Assembly (NCBI GenBank): GCA_028872975.1
Contig: JAGWNV010000009.1
Span: forward strand, 1-20,345
Direction of reading: 5' to 3'
DNA: 20,345 nt
DNA from: Acidobacteriota bacterium
GTDB lineage: Bacteria > Actinomycetota > Acidimicrobiia > Acidimicrobiales > UBA8190
Part shown: piece by piece, positions 13,696-20,345 of the stretch
Numbering within the stretch: the stretch's first letter is position 1
Layout: every line of letters begins with the position of its first letter
The notes under the pieces: generated by a model
What the model saw: the letters and a program-made list of their open reading frames with translations, nothing else
Databases searched by the model: none
Told to the model about the DNA's origin: nothing
Position numbers and translations under genes: made by a program

Positions 13696-13717
13696 TCCGG
13701 TCCCGGCCGGGACCGGA
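13696..13717. terminator. 22-base perfect palindrome after the aldehyde dehydrogenase stop
   Basis: All 22 bases are self-complementary, centred on GGCC between 13706 and 13707. It begins five bases after the dehydrogenase stop on the minus strand. A strong hairpin would form in the RNA. It may terminate the catabolic operon, but there is no T-run, and it may instead be a protein-binding site. Confidence 0.45.
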
Positions 13718-13722
13718 CCGGC

Positions 13723-15141
13723 TCAGCGCTGGATGGCCTTCACCTCCAGGAACTCCTCGAGGCCGAACGACCCGGCCTCCCGGCCGATTCCCGACTGCTT
13801 GTAGCCGCCGAAGGGGGCGAGGGGGTTGAACCCGCCCCCGTTCACCTCGACCTGCCCGGCCCGCAGGCGCCGGGCCACGGCCTCGGCGTGGGCCTTCTCA
13901 CCGGCCCACACCCCCCCGGCTAGGCCGTAGACGGTGTCGTTGGCGATCTCGACGGCCTCGTCCTCGGTGTCGTAGGGGATGATCGACAGCACCGGGCCGA
14001 AGATCTCCTCCTGGGCGATGGTCATGTCGGGGCGGACGTCGGAGAAGACGGTGGGACGGACGAAGTACCCCTTCTCCAGCCCCTCGGGCGGCTCCTCGCC
14101 GCCGGTGAGCAGGCGGGCGCCCTCCTCGATGCCCTTGCGGATGTAGCCCCGGACCCGGTCGCGCTGGACGGCCGAGACGAGCGGCCCCAGCCGGCTCTCG
14201 GCGTCGAAGGGGTCGCCGGGGGTGTAGGTTTCCGCCGTCTTCACCACGAGTTCCTCGACCTCGGCCAGGCGCGACCGCGGCACGAGCATGCGGGTGAGCG
14301 CCGAGCAGGTCTGGCCCGAGTTGATGTAGCAGGCGGCCACGCCGGCGGGGACGGCCGACTGGATGTCGGCGTCCTCGAGGATGACGTTGGCCGACTTCCC
14401 ACCGAGCTCGAGGGCGACGCGCTTCACGCTCCCCGATGCGAGCTCCATCACCCTCTTGCCGGCCCGGGTGGATCCGGTGAAGGACACCATGTCGACGAGC
14501 GGGTGCGCGGCGATGGCCTCCCCCACCACCGGACCGGTGCCGGTGACGAGGTTGAAGACGCCGGCGGGCAGGCCGATCTCGTCGAAGATGTCGGCCAGCA
14601 CGAAGGCGTTGAGCGGCGTCACCTCGCTGGGCTTCACCACCACGGTGCACCCCGCCGCCATGGCGAAGGCCACCTTCAGGGCGATCTGGTGGAGCGGGTA
14701 GTTCCACGGCGTGATGCACCCCACGACGCCGACCGGCTCGCGCACCACGAGCGAGTTGCCGACCTCCTCCTCGAATTTGAACTCGCCCACGATCTGCGCG
14801 GCGTTGTAGAAGTTCATGACGGGCAGCCCCACCTGGATCAGGTTGGAGAGGGTGAAGGGCATGCCGAGCTCCCGGGCGATGAGGGTGGCGAGCTCCGGCG
14901 TGCGCGCCACCAGCCCCTCTTGGACCCGCAGGAGCGTCTTGGCCCGCTCGTCGGCCGACGTCGCCGACCAGGCGGGGAACGCCTCGGCCGCCGCCCGGGC
15001 CGCCTTGTCGATGTCCTCGGGCGTCCCGGCCGGAACCGTGCCGATCACCTCTTCGGTGGCGGAGTTCACGACCTCCAGGGTCTCGGCGTTGCTGGGCGCC
15101 ACCCACGACCCACCGATGTAGAGCTTGTCGCGTACCTCCAT
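13723..15141 (-). CDS. Aldehyde dehydrogenase (NAD(P)+-dependent, ALDH superfamily)
   Basis: The enzyme oxidises an aldehyde to a carboxylic acid. The 472-residue product has the ALDH landmarks in order: PWNYP (145-149), the cofactor segment VVKPSEVTP, FTGSTRAGKRVM (221-232), general base Glu245 in LELGGKSAN, and nucleophile Cys279 in NSGQTCSALTRM. EEIFGPVL and PFGGYKQSGIGRE are near the C-terminus. The ATG at 15141 has GAGGAGG just upstream. It follows the esterase gene by 40 bases and is likely the last catabolic gene of the operon. The substrate cannot be told from the sequence; ester-derived or branched aldehydes would fit the neighbours. Confidence 0.93.
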   Translation of the reverse strand: MEVRDKLYIGGSWVAPSNAETLEVVNSATEEVIGTVPAGTPEDIDKAARAAAEAFPAWSATSADERAKTLLRVQEGLVARTPELATLIARELGMPFTLSNLIQVGLPVMNFYNAAQIVGEFKFEEEVGNSLVVREPVGVVGCITPWNYPLHQIALKVAFAMAAGCTVVVKPSEVTPLNAFVLADIFDEIGLPAGVFNLVTGTGPVVGEAIAAHPLVDMVSFTGSTRAGKRVMELASGSVKRVALELGGKSANVILEDADIQSAVPAGVAACYINSGQTCSALTRMLVPRSRLAEVEELVVKTAETYTPGDPFDAESRLGPLVSAVQRDRVRGYIRKGIEEGARLLTGGEEPPEGLEKGYFVRPTVFSDVRPDMTIAQEEIFGPVLSIIPYDTEDEAVEIANDTVYGLAGGVWAGEKAHAEAVARRLRAGQVEVNGGGFNPLAPFGGYKQSGIGREAGSFGLEEFLEVKAIQR

Positions 15142-15181
15142 GCGGGCCTCCTCGATCGCCACCTGGCTGGTCCCCACGATG

Positions 15182-16090
15182 CTACGGCACGGCCGCAGCG
15201 CCGAGACGTGCCCGGAGGAACGCCCCGGCCCGCTCGTAGGCCGACGCCGATTCGGGCGCCTCGGGGACGAGCAACATCCAGAGGTGGACGGCACCGGCCA
15301 CCTCGACGAGCTCGGCCTCGGCGCCTGCCGCCCGAGCCGCCGCCACGAGGCGCCGGGCGTCGCCCAGGAGCAGCTCGGTCGTCCCCACCTGGACCAGCAG
15401 GGGGGGAAGCCCCCCGAGCCGGGCGTGCACCGGCGAGGCGAGGGGATCGGCGGCGTCGTGGGCGCCCAGGTAGCTCCGGGCGCACGCCGCCAGCCACTCC
15501 CGGCTGAGGACGACCTCGCCTCGTTCCCCAGGGTCCGCCCCCCCGTCGCCCAGGACCCCGGTGGCGGACAGGTCGGCCCACGGCGAGAAGCACAGCGCCG
15601 CCGCCGGGCCGCTCCGACCGGCGGGCCAGGCGGCCAGCACGGCGACGGCCAGGCCGCCCCCGGCGGAGTCCCCCGAGACGGCCACCCGGGCCGGGCCGAC
15701 CTCGGCCACGACGGCCTCCACCACGGCCCGGGCGTCCTCCACGGCGGCCGGGAACGGGTCTTCGGGGGCCAGGCGGTACTCGGGCACGACCACGGTGGCC
15801 CCCGAGGCGGCCGACAGGCGCGCCGCCAGGAGCCGGTGCGAGCGCGGCGACCCGATGACGTAGCCCCCGCCGTGGAGGTGGACGACCACGGCGTCCTCGG
15901 CGGCCCCCGGGGCCCGCACCACCTCGGCGGGGAGGCCGGCCACGTCGGTCGCCGTCACCGAGACGTCGCCGGGCACCGGCCCGGCCAGCGCCTCCCACGT
16001 GGCCCGCTGGTCGGCGACGGGGGCGGCGAGGACGGCCGGGATGGCCTGGGCCAGCACCTCGGCGGCGGCCGTCATCTCCGGGCTCGGCAT
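15182..16090 (-). CDS. Alpha/beta hydrolase, hormone-sensitive-lipase family esterase
   Basis: The 302-residue product has the HSL family oxyanion motif HGGG (73-76) in VVHLHGGGYVIGSP and the nucleophile Ser142 in GDSAGG (140-145). The acid is probably Glu239 in VGTTELLLGDA and the base His269 in GAVHLWMLL. EYRLAPEDPFPAAVEDA (104-120) is also typical of the family. No signal peptide is seen, so it should be cytoplasmic. Its ATG overlaps the SDR stop by one base (TGATG), so translation is coupled. It probably hydrolyses a short or medium acyl ester within the same pathway as the hydratase and SDR. Confidence 0.9.
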   Translation of the reverse strand: MPSPEMTAAAEVLAQAIPAVLAAPVADQRATWEALAGPVPGDVSVTATDVAGLPAEVVRAPGAAEDAVVVHLHGGGYVIGSPRSHRLLAARLSAASGATVVVPEYRLAPEDPFPAAVEDARAVVEAVVAEVGPARVAVSGDSAGGGLAVAVLAAWPAGRSGPAAALCFSPWADLSATGVLGDGGADPGERGEVVLSREWLAACARSYLGAHDAADPLASPVHARLGGLPPLLVQVGTTELLLGDARRLVAAARAAGAEAELVEVAGAVHLWMLLVPEAPESASAYERAGAFLRARLGAAAVP

Positions 16091-16935
16091 CAGCGCTCCG
16101 CCGGCGGCCGCAGCGCCTCGGCGATCTGCTCGCGGACGGGGACGAACTCGGGCATGACGAAGTGCCGGCGCAACCAATTGCCCCCGTCGACGACGAGGGT
16201 GTGGCCGGTGACGAAGGCTGCATATGGCGAGCACAGCCAGGTGGCCGCCCAGCCCAGCTCGTGCAGGCGTCCGAGGCGGCCGGCCGGCTGCCGGCGGGCG
16301 TCCACCCCGGCGCCCTCGGTGCGCAGCGCCGTGAGCTCGGCGCGCATCTCGTCGTGCACGAACAACCCCGGCGCCAGGGCGTTCACCCGCACGCCGTAGG
16401 GCGCCCACTCCACCGCCAGGGTCTTCGTCAGGTTGTCGACCCCGGCCTTGGCGGCGGCGGTGTGGGCCATCCCCGGGCCGCCCGTGAAGGCCTGGGTGGC
16501 GAGCACGTTGACGACGGCCCCGCCGTCCCCGGCGGCGCGGGCCCGGCGGCACAACTCCTGGGCGCAGAAGAACGTGCCGTCGAGGACGATCTGGGTCACG
16601 GCCCGCCAGCCGTTGGGGCTCAGGTCCTCGGCCGCCACCGGGAAGTTGGCGGCGGCGTTGTTCACGAGGAGCCGCACCGGGCCGAGGGCCGACTCGAGGG
16701 CGTCGAAGGCGTCGGCGACCTGGGCGGCGTCGCGCACGTCGGCCTCGGCCTCGGCGGCGTTGCCCCCGGCGGCCCGCACCGCCTCCACCCCGGTGCGCCG
16801 GTGCTCGGCCGACCGGGACACGATGCCGACGGCGGCGCCGGCCCGGGCGAACTCGACGGCGATGGCCCGACCCAGCCCGGTGCCGCCGCCCGTCACCATC
16901 ACGGCGGACCCGGCGAAGGTGGCGGCGGGGAGCAT
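16090..16935 (-). CDS. Short-chain dehydrogenase/reductase, 2,4-dienoyl-CoA reductase-like
   Basis: The 281-residue product is a Rossmann SDR with the cofactor motif GGGTGLG (16-22) and NNAAAN (92-97). In the usual Tyr-x3-Lys active site, Thr159 stands at the Tyr position and Lys163 is kept (AHTAAAKAGVDNLTKTLAVEW). This arrangement is like peroxisomal 2,4-dienoyl-CoA reductases, which also lack that Tyr and use other residues. An auxiliary reductase for unsaturated acyl-CoAs would suit the adjacent enoyl-CoA hydratase. A different SDR reaction cannot be excluded. It starts 41 bases after the hydratase stop, and its stop overlaps the esterase start. Confidence 0.82.
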   Translation of the reverse strand: MLPAATFAGSAVMVTGGGTGLGRAIAVEFARAGAAVGIVSRSAEHRRTGVEAVRAAGGNAAEAEADVRDAAQVADAFDALESALGPVRLLVNNAAANFPVAAEDLSPNGWRAVTQIVLDGTFFCAQELCRRARAAGDGGAVVNVLATQAFTGGPGMAHTAAAKAGVDNLTKTLAVEWAPYGVRVNALAPGLFVHDEMRAELTALRTEGAGVDARRQPAGRLGRLHELGWAATWLCSPYAAFVTGHTLVVDGGNWLRRHFVMPEFVPVREQIAEALRPPAER

Positions 16936-16976
16936 GGGCGCGCCGGCGGGGGGCGGCTCCGGCAAGGGCACGACGG

Positions 16977-17810
16977 CTACTTGCCCTCGAAGGTGACCGG
17001 CTTCTTGGCCGCTTTGGCGGCGTAGCCGGCGGGCATGTCCTCCGAGACGAACTCGATCGCCGCGCTCAGGGCCTCGAAGCGCATGGCCTCCGAAAGCCCC
17101 CGGTAGGTGAACTGGTCGACGGTCCGCTTGATGCTCTGGACGGCGAGCGGGGCGTTGGCGGCGATCTCCCTGGCCAGGCCGTCCGCCTCGGACCACAGCG
17201 ACTCCCGGTCGACGACCTGCTGGACGAGCCCGAGGCGCGCCGCCGTCTCGGCATCGATCCGCCGGCCCGTCATGGCCAGCAGCTTCGCCCAGCCCGCCCC
17301 CACCTCGTGCGCCAGGCGCAGGTCGCCCCCGCCGTCGATTCCCACGCCCACCTGGGCCTCGGGGAGGGCGAAGAGGGCGTCGGCGGCGGCCAGCCGGACG
17401 TCGGCCATGAGCACCAGCTCGAAGCCGAAGCCGAGGCAGTAACCCTGCACGGCGGCCACCACCGGCTGGGGGAGCTCGGCGAAGGCCCGGAACTGGTCGT
17501 GGGCCCACCGGATGCCCTCGAAGTAATTGCGCGCCTTCTCCGCCGGGGACCGGCCCGTCACGCGGTCCTCGGGCATGCCGAGGTCGATGCCGGCGCAGAA
17601 GGCGCGGCCCTCGGCGCGCAGCACCACCACCCGGACCCGCTCGTCGAAGCGGATCTGGTTGGCCCTCGCCCCGAGCTGGCGGGTCGCCTCCCAGCTCCAG
17701 GCGTTGAGCTTCTCGGGGTGGTCGAGGGTCAGGTACGCCACGTGGTCCTCGACGTCGAGGCGCAGCATCCAGTCCTTTTCGTCGACCACGGGGGAGGTCG
17801 AGAACGGCAT
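16977..17810 (-). CDS. Enoyl-CoA hydratase/isomerase family protein (crotonase)
   Basis: The 277-residue product has the crotonase fold. FCAGIDLG (71-78) and GYCLGFGFEL (123-132) form the oxyanion region. Glu131 and Glu151 (in FALPEAQVG) align with the two catalytic Glu residues of rat enoyl-CoA hydratase, so hydratase activity is plausible. The C-terminal part (NAPLAVQSIKRTVDQF) is also family-like. The ATG at 17810 lies six bases after a CATACT hexamer, and a second ATG at 17768 is possible. It is the first gene of the minus-strand catabolic operon and diverges from the TetR gene across 63 bases. Confidence 0.9.
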   Translation of the reverse strand: MPFSTSPVVDEKDWMLRLDVEDHVAYLTLDHPEKLNAWSWEATRQLGARANQIRFDERVRVVVLRAEGRAFCAGIDLGMPEDRVTGRSPAEKARNYFEGIRWAHDQFRAFAELPQPVVAAVQGYCLGFGFELVLMADVRLAAADALFALPEAQVGVGIDGGGDLRLAHEVGAGWAKLLAMTGRRIDAETAARLGLVQQVVDRESLWSEADGLAREIAANAPLAVQSIKRTVDQFTYRGLSEAMRFEALSAAIEFVSEDMPAGYAAKAAKKPVTFEGK

Positions 17811-17873
17811 CGGCGCAGTATGGCCGCCCCGCCCTGCCGGCGGCAGCCCACTTGTATAGGCTCCGTTATCTAA
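17811..17873. promoter_or_regulatory. Divergent promoter/operator region between enoyl-CoA hydratase and TetR genes
   Basis: The 63-base gap has an AT-rich island at 17851-17873 that stands out in this genome. It contains TATAGG (17855-17860) preceded by CTTG, and TTATCTAA directly before the TetR ATG. On the other strand CATACT (17822-17817) is a -10-like hexamer six bases before the hydratase ATG. TetR regulators often control the divergent gene from such a gap, so an operator here is likely, though I could not find a perfect inverted repeat. Confidence 0.5.
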
Positions 17874-18512
17874 ATGACGACGACCACGGCCACCAGAGGC
17901 GGGCAGTCGCGGCGCACGCAGGAGGAGCGCAAGGCCGACACCCGCGGCCGGCTCCTCGAGGCGGCCGCCGCCCTCCTCGCCGAGGTCGGGGTGGAGGGCC
18001 TCTCCGTCGACGCCGTGGCCGCCGCCGCCGGGCGGACCTCGGGGTCGGTCTACGCCCACTTCGGGTCCAAGCAGGGCCTGCTCCTCGCCCTCCTCGACGA
18101 CTGGCGCCATGCCCTCCTCGGCGCCGTCACCCGGGAGTTCGCCCGGTCGGAGGACCTCGCCGACCGCCTGCGGTCGGTGGCCGCCACCGTCGTGGTCGAG
18201 CCGACCGAGGACACCCGCCGCCTCCTCGCCCTCGAGCGCGAGCTGTGGCGCCTGGCCCCGGCCCAGCCGGCGGTGGCCGAGGCCCTGCGGGCCCGGGCCG
18301 CCGACGCCCAGGCGGCCATGCGCCGCGGCTTCGCCACCTGGGTCGACGAAGGCCGGATCGCCGCCGACCACGACCCCGACACGCTGGCCACCGTCTTCCG
18401 CGCCCTCGTCGACGGCCTCGTCACCCGCCAGCGCCACGAAGGCGACCTCGAGGCGGCCGTCGTGGCCGATGCCCTGGCCGCCGTGGTGCGCCCACCCGAC
18501 CGACCCCGCTGA
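17874..18512 (+). CDS. TetR/AcrR-family transcriptional regulator
   Basis: The 212-residue product has an N-terminal helix-turn-helix (about 22-70). It reads RGRLLEAAAALLAEVGVEGL, then SVDAVAAAAGRTSGSVYAHF and GSKQGLLLALLDDW, the typical TetR spacing. The C-terminal half is helical and variable, as expected for a ligand domain, and the ligand is unknown. The ATG at 17874 follows an AT-rich promoter-like patch. It diverges from the enoyl-CoA hydratase operon and is 22 bases before the nitronate monooxygenase gene, so it probably represses one or both in response to an acyl-CoA or lipid ligand. Confidence 0.9.
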   Translation: MTTTTATRGGQSRRTQEERKADTRGRLLEAAAALLAEVGVEGLSVDAVAAAAGRTSGSVYAHFGSKQGLLLALLDDWRHALLGAVTREFARSEDLADRLRSVAATVVVEPTEDTRRLLALERELWRLAPAQPAVAEALRARAADAQAAMRRGFATWVDEGRIAADHDPDTLATVFRALVDGLVTRQRHEGDLEAAVVADALAAVVRPPDRPR

Positions 18513-18534
18513 ACGACGCACAAAGGAGCAGGAC

Positions 18535-19653
18535 ATGCACACCGAGATCTGCGACCGGCTGGGGATCGAGTTCCCCATCTTCGCCTTCACTCACTGCCGC
18601 GACGTCGTGGCGGCGGTCTCCAACGCCGGCGGCTTCGGCGTGCTCGGCGCCATCGGGTTCTCCCCCGAGGAGCTCGAAGTGGAGCTGGCCTGGCTCGACG
18701 AGCACACCGGCGACCGGCCCTACGGCGTCGACATAGTCATCCCCGGCAAGTACGAGGGGATGGGCGAGCTCGACCCGGCCAAGCTCGAGGCCCAGCTCCA
18801 GGCCATGGTCCCCGACGACCACCGGCGCTTCGCCAGGCGCCTGCTCGACGAGGCGGGCATCCCCGAGCCGGCCGAGGCCGACCGGCGGTCCGGGATGATG
18901 GGGTGGACCGAGGCGACGGGCAAGCCGCTCCTCGCCGCCGCCCTGCGCCACGACAAGGTCCGGCTCATCGCCAACGCCCTGGGCACGCCCCCCGCCGACG
19001 TGATCGAGCAGGTGAAGGCGTCGGGCCGCATGATCGGCGCCCTGGCGGGGTCGGTGAAGCACGCCCTCGGCCACAAGGCCGCCGGGCTCGACTTCGTCGT
19101 GTGCCAGGGCACCGAGGGCGGCGGGCACACCGGCGAGATCGGCAGCCTGGTGCTGTGGCCGGAGGTGATCGACGCCGTCGCCCCGCTCCCCGTCCTCGCT
19201 GCCGGAGGCATCGGCACCGGCCGCCAGATCGCCGCCGCCCTGGCCATGGGCGCCCAGGGCGTGTGGAGCGGCACCCTCTGGCTCACCGTCGAGGAGGCCG
19301 ACGTGGCCCCCAACCAGACCGCCGCCTACCTGGCGGCCACGAGCGCCGACACCATCCGGTCGCGCTCCTACACGGGCAAGCCCTGCCGGATGCTCAAGAA
19401 CGCCTGGACCGAGGCCTGGGCCCGCGACGACACGCCCGACCCCCTGCCCATGCCGCTTCAGATGATGGTGGCCATCGAGGCCGTGGGCGCCTCGCACCGG
19501 TACCCCGACAAGGCCCCGCCCGTCGCCTTCAACCCCTGCGGGCAGGTGATCGGCCGGGCCACGGCGGTGCGCAAGACGCGCGACGTCGTGCTGGGGCTGG
19601 TCGAGGAGTACGTCGAGGCGGTCGACCGCCTCACCGTGCTGGCGACGGTCTGA
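18535..19653 (+). CDS. Nitronate monooxygenase / 2-nitropropane dioxygenase family FMN protein
   Basis: The 372-residue product is a TIM-barrel flavoprotein. The N-terminus has FPIFAFTHCRDVVAAVSNAGGFGVLGAIG, GTEGGGHTGEIGS (191-203) carries the family histidine (His197), and AAGGIGTGRQIAAALAMGAQGV (221-242) is the FMN phosphate-binding region. Members oxidise nitronates, but many actinobacterial ones lie in lipid or steroid loci and have unknown substrates. The ATG at 18535 has AAAGGAG six bases upstream, the best Shine-Dalgarno site in the window. It is likely co-transcribed with the TetR gene. Confidence 0.9.
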   Translation: MHTEICDRLGIEFPIFAFTHCRDVVAAVSNAGGFGVLGAIGFSPEELEVELAWLDEHTGDRPYGVDIVIPGKYEGMGELDPAKLEAQLQAMVPDDHRRFARRLLDEAGIPEPAEADRRSGMMGWTEATGKPLLAAALRHDKVRLIANALGTPPADVIEQVKASGRMIGALAGSVKHALGHKAAGLDFVVCQGTEGGGHTGEIGSLVLWPEVIDAVAPLPVLAAGGIGTGRQIAAALAMGAQGVWSGTLWLTVEEADVAPNQTAAYLAATSADTIRSRSYTGKPCRMLKNAWTEAWARDDTPDPLPMPLQMMVAIEAVGASHRYPDKAPPVAFNPCGQVIGRATAVRKTRDVVLGLVEEYVEAVDRLTVLATV

Positions 19654-19668
19654 GGACGGGGCCGACGC

Positions 19669-20010
19669 TCAGCGGGCGAGCTGGCTCCGGGTCCCGCCGA
19701 GCACGTCCTGGCCGGGGACAGGGACCTCGTCGGCACTGACCGGGGCGTGGCGACGGGCACGGCAGTGGGCTCGGCACAGCCGGGCCGAGCGGGCCATGGT
19801 GCCCACGCGCACGGCGTGGCGCCACATCGGCGGCGTCCAGGCCTCCAATGCGCAGACCTCGCAGCCACCGGGGCCGAGGAGGGCCTCGCAGACGAGCTCC
19901 CCGGCGTGGGGCAGGCCCGGGCCCGCGCAGCAGCGCCCTTCGAGCTCCTCGGTGCACGCCGCCGGCTCCCCGCCGAAGTGGACGAGAAGCGTTCCGCCAC
20001 AGCTGTCCAT
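19669..20010 (-). CDS. Small cysteine-rich protein, function unknown
   Basis: I do not recognise this 113-residue protein. Third codon positions are nearly all G or C, and GGGAGG lies six bases before the ATG, so it looks real. It has nine cysteines (4, 19, 27, 28, 41, 50, 53, 79, 83). Two pairs, CEVC (50-53) and CRAHC (79-83), with nearby histidines, look like a zinc- or iron-sulfur-binding site. No signal peptide or membrane span is visible. It converges on the nitronate monooxygenase with 15 bases between stops. A DevR/DosR-like sequence lies about 80 bases upstream of its start. A metal-binding or redox role would be a guess. Confidence 0.6.
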   Translation of the reverse strand: MDSCGGTLLVHFGGEPAACTEELEGRCCAGPGLPHAGELVCEALLGPGGCEVCALEAWTPPMWRHAVRVGTMARSARLCRAHCRARRHAPVSADEVPVPGQDVLGGTRSQLAR

Positions 20011-20089
20011 CGCCGCCCTCCCGGTGCCCGCCCCTCACGCCGGAGGCGGTCCCTACCGCAACTGTCGGCCTCTCGCCGCCGCCGGTGTA

Positions 20090-20103
20090 GGACCGAAAGT
20101 CCC
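20090..20103 (-). promoter_or_regulatory. Possible DevR/DosR-like binding site
   Basis: On the minus strand the sequence GGGACTTTCGGTCC agrees with 11 of the 14 inner positions of the mycobacterial DosR consensus (GGGACTWWAGTCCC). It has an internal dyad GGAC/GTCC. It lies in the 183-base non-coding gap 20011-20193, about 80 bases before the cysteine-rich gene. No response regulator is in the window, so this is a resemblance only. The rest of the gap shows nothing else I can name. Confidence 0.3.
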
Positions 20104-20193
20104 ATTCCGGGCCTTTGTGACGTCTTTGACCACGCGGTGTGGCCGCCGAGGGACGGCGACCGGGGGCAGTCCTCGTTGGCCGGCGGTCCGGCG

Positions 20194-20345
20194 TCAGGCC
20201 GGGGCGGCCGCCTCGCCCCGTAGGTAGGCCGCCGTCCGTCGCAGGCCCTCCTCGAGGAGGGTCGTGGGCCGCCACCCGAGGAGCTCGGCGGCGAGGGTGA
20301 CGTCGGGCCGCCGGCGGGTGGGGTCGTCGACGGGCAGGGGCAGGT
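20194..20345 (-). CDS. C-terminal end of NAD-dependent epimerase, probably UDP-glucuronate decarboxylase (partial)
   Basis: Only the last 49 codons are in the window and the start lies beyond the right edge. The reading frame encodes LPVDDPTRRRPDVTLAAELL, then GWRPTTLLEEGLRRTAAYLRG, then the stop. This is the conserved tail of bacterial UDP-glucuronic acid decarboxylases (UDP-xylose synthases) and close extended SDRs, where DPTRRRPD helps shape the sugar-nucleotide site. The full enzyme would make UDP-xylose for surface polysaccharide. Related dTDP-glucose or UDP-sugar epimerases have a similar end, so the exact reaction is not certain. Confidence 0.75.
   Translation of the reverse strand, partial: LPLPVDDPTRRRPDVTLAAELLGWRPTTLLEEGLRRTAAYLRGEAAAPA

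Noticed and set aside
13666..13722. A lasso precursor peptide between aldehyde dehydrogenase and B1
   Set aside because: The only minus-strand start reaching the gap is in the dehydrogenase frame and stops at its TGA; the plus-strand GTG at 13681 runs into an antisense frame. The space is filled by inverted repeats.
1..20345. CRISPR arrays, tRNA or rRNA genes, insertion sequences, attachment sites
   Set aside because: I saw no regularly spaced repeats, no tRNA-like cloverleaf, no transposase and no flanking direct repeats. Short or degenerate cases could escape reading by eye.

Overview
The window is about 20 kb of very GC-rich bacterial DNA, roughly three quarters G+C by eye and with almost every third codon position G or C. 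It is gene-dense: no stretch over 300 bases lacks a gene. The gene content points to Actinomycetota: a phosphatidylinositol mannoside (PIM) lipid cluster, a mycothiol ligase (MshC-like), an F420:NADPH oxidoreductase, an InhA-type enoyl reductase and the actinobacterial EF-G2 paralogue. A deep-branching group such as Acidimicrobiia is my inference from this mix and is not proven by the sequence.

Layout. Positions 1-3505 hold a PIM lipid module, mostly on the minus strand: phosphatidylinositol synthase (pgsA), PIM acyltransferase (patA), a sulfotransferase broken by one in-frame TAA, a small basic orphan protein on the plus strand, and the N-terminal part of pimA, which runs off the window. Positions 3636-5696 hold an EF-G2 gene on the plus strand. 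Positions 5716-9982 hold a tightly coupled minus-strand operon in the order npdG, mshC, thrS, HIT hydrolase. The order thrS-HIT-pgsA-patA-pimA matches the Mycobacterium tuberculosis Rv2614c-Rv2610c block, but here EF-G2 and the sulfotransferase split it. Positions 10065-10838 hold fabI/inhA on the plus strand.

Positions 10850-13665 hold the most unusual part: a four-gene, translationally coupled minus-strand cassette of lasso-peptide type. It encodes a PqqD/RRE protein (B1), a B2 transglutaminase-like protease, an HPr-kinase-like protein and an asparagine-synthetase-like cyclase that lacks its glutaminase domain. I found no precursor peptide, transporter or isopeptidase gene beside it. The 57-base gap in front of it is almost filled by two inverted repeats.

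Positions 13723-17810 hold a minus-strand set for lipid or xenobiotic catabolism: enoyl-CoA hydratase, dienoyl-CoA-reductase-like SDR, HSL-family esterase and aldehyde dehydrogenase. A TetR regulator and a nitronate monooxygenase diverge from it (17874-19653). The right end has a small nine-cysteine protein with a possible DevR/DosR-like site upstream, and the last 49 codons of a UDP-glucuronate-decarboxylase-like epimerase.

Several transcription-unit heads (pimA, the small protein at 426, fabI, the enoyl-CoA hydratase) have a -10-like hexamer only 6-8 bases before the ATG, which suggests leaderless mRNAs. Operon-internal genes use Shine-Dalgarno sites or ATGA/GTGA/TGATG overlaps.
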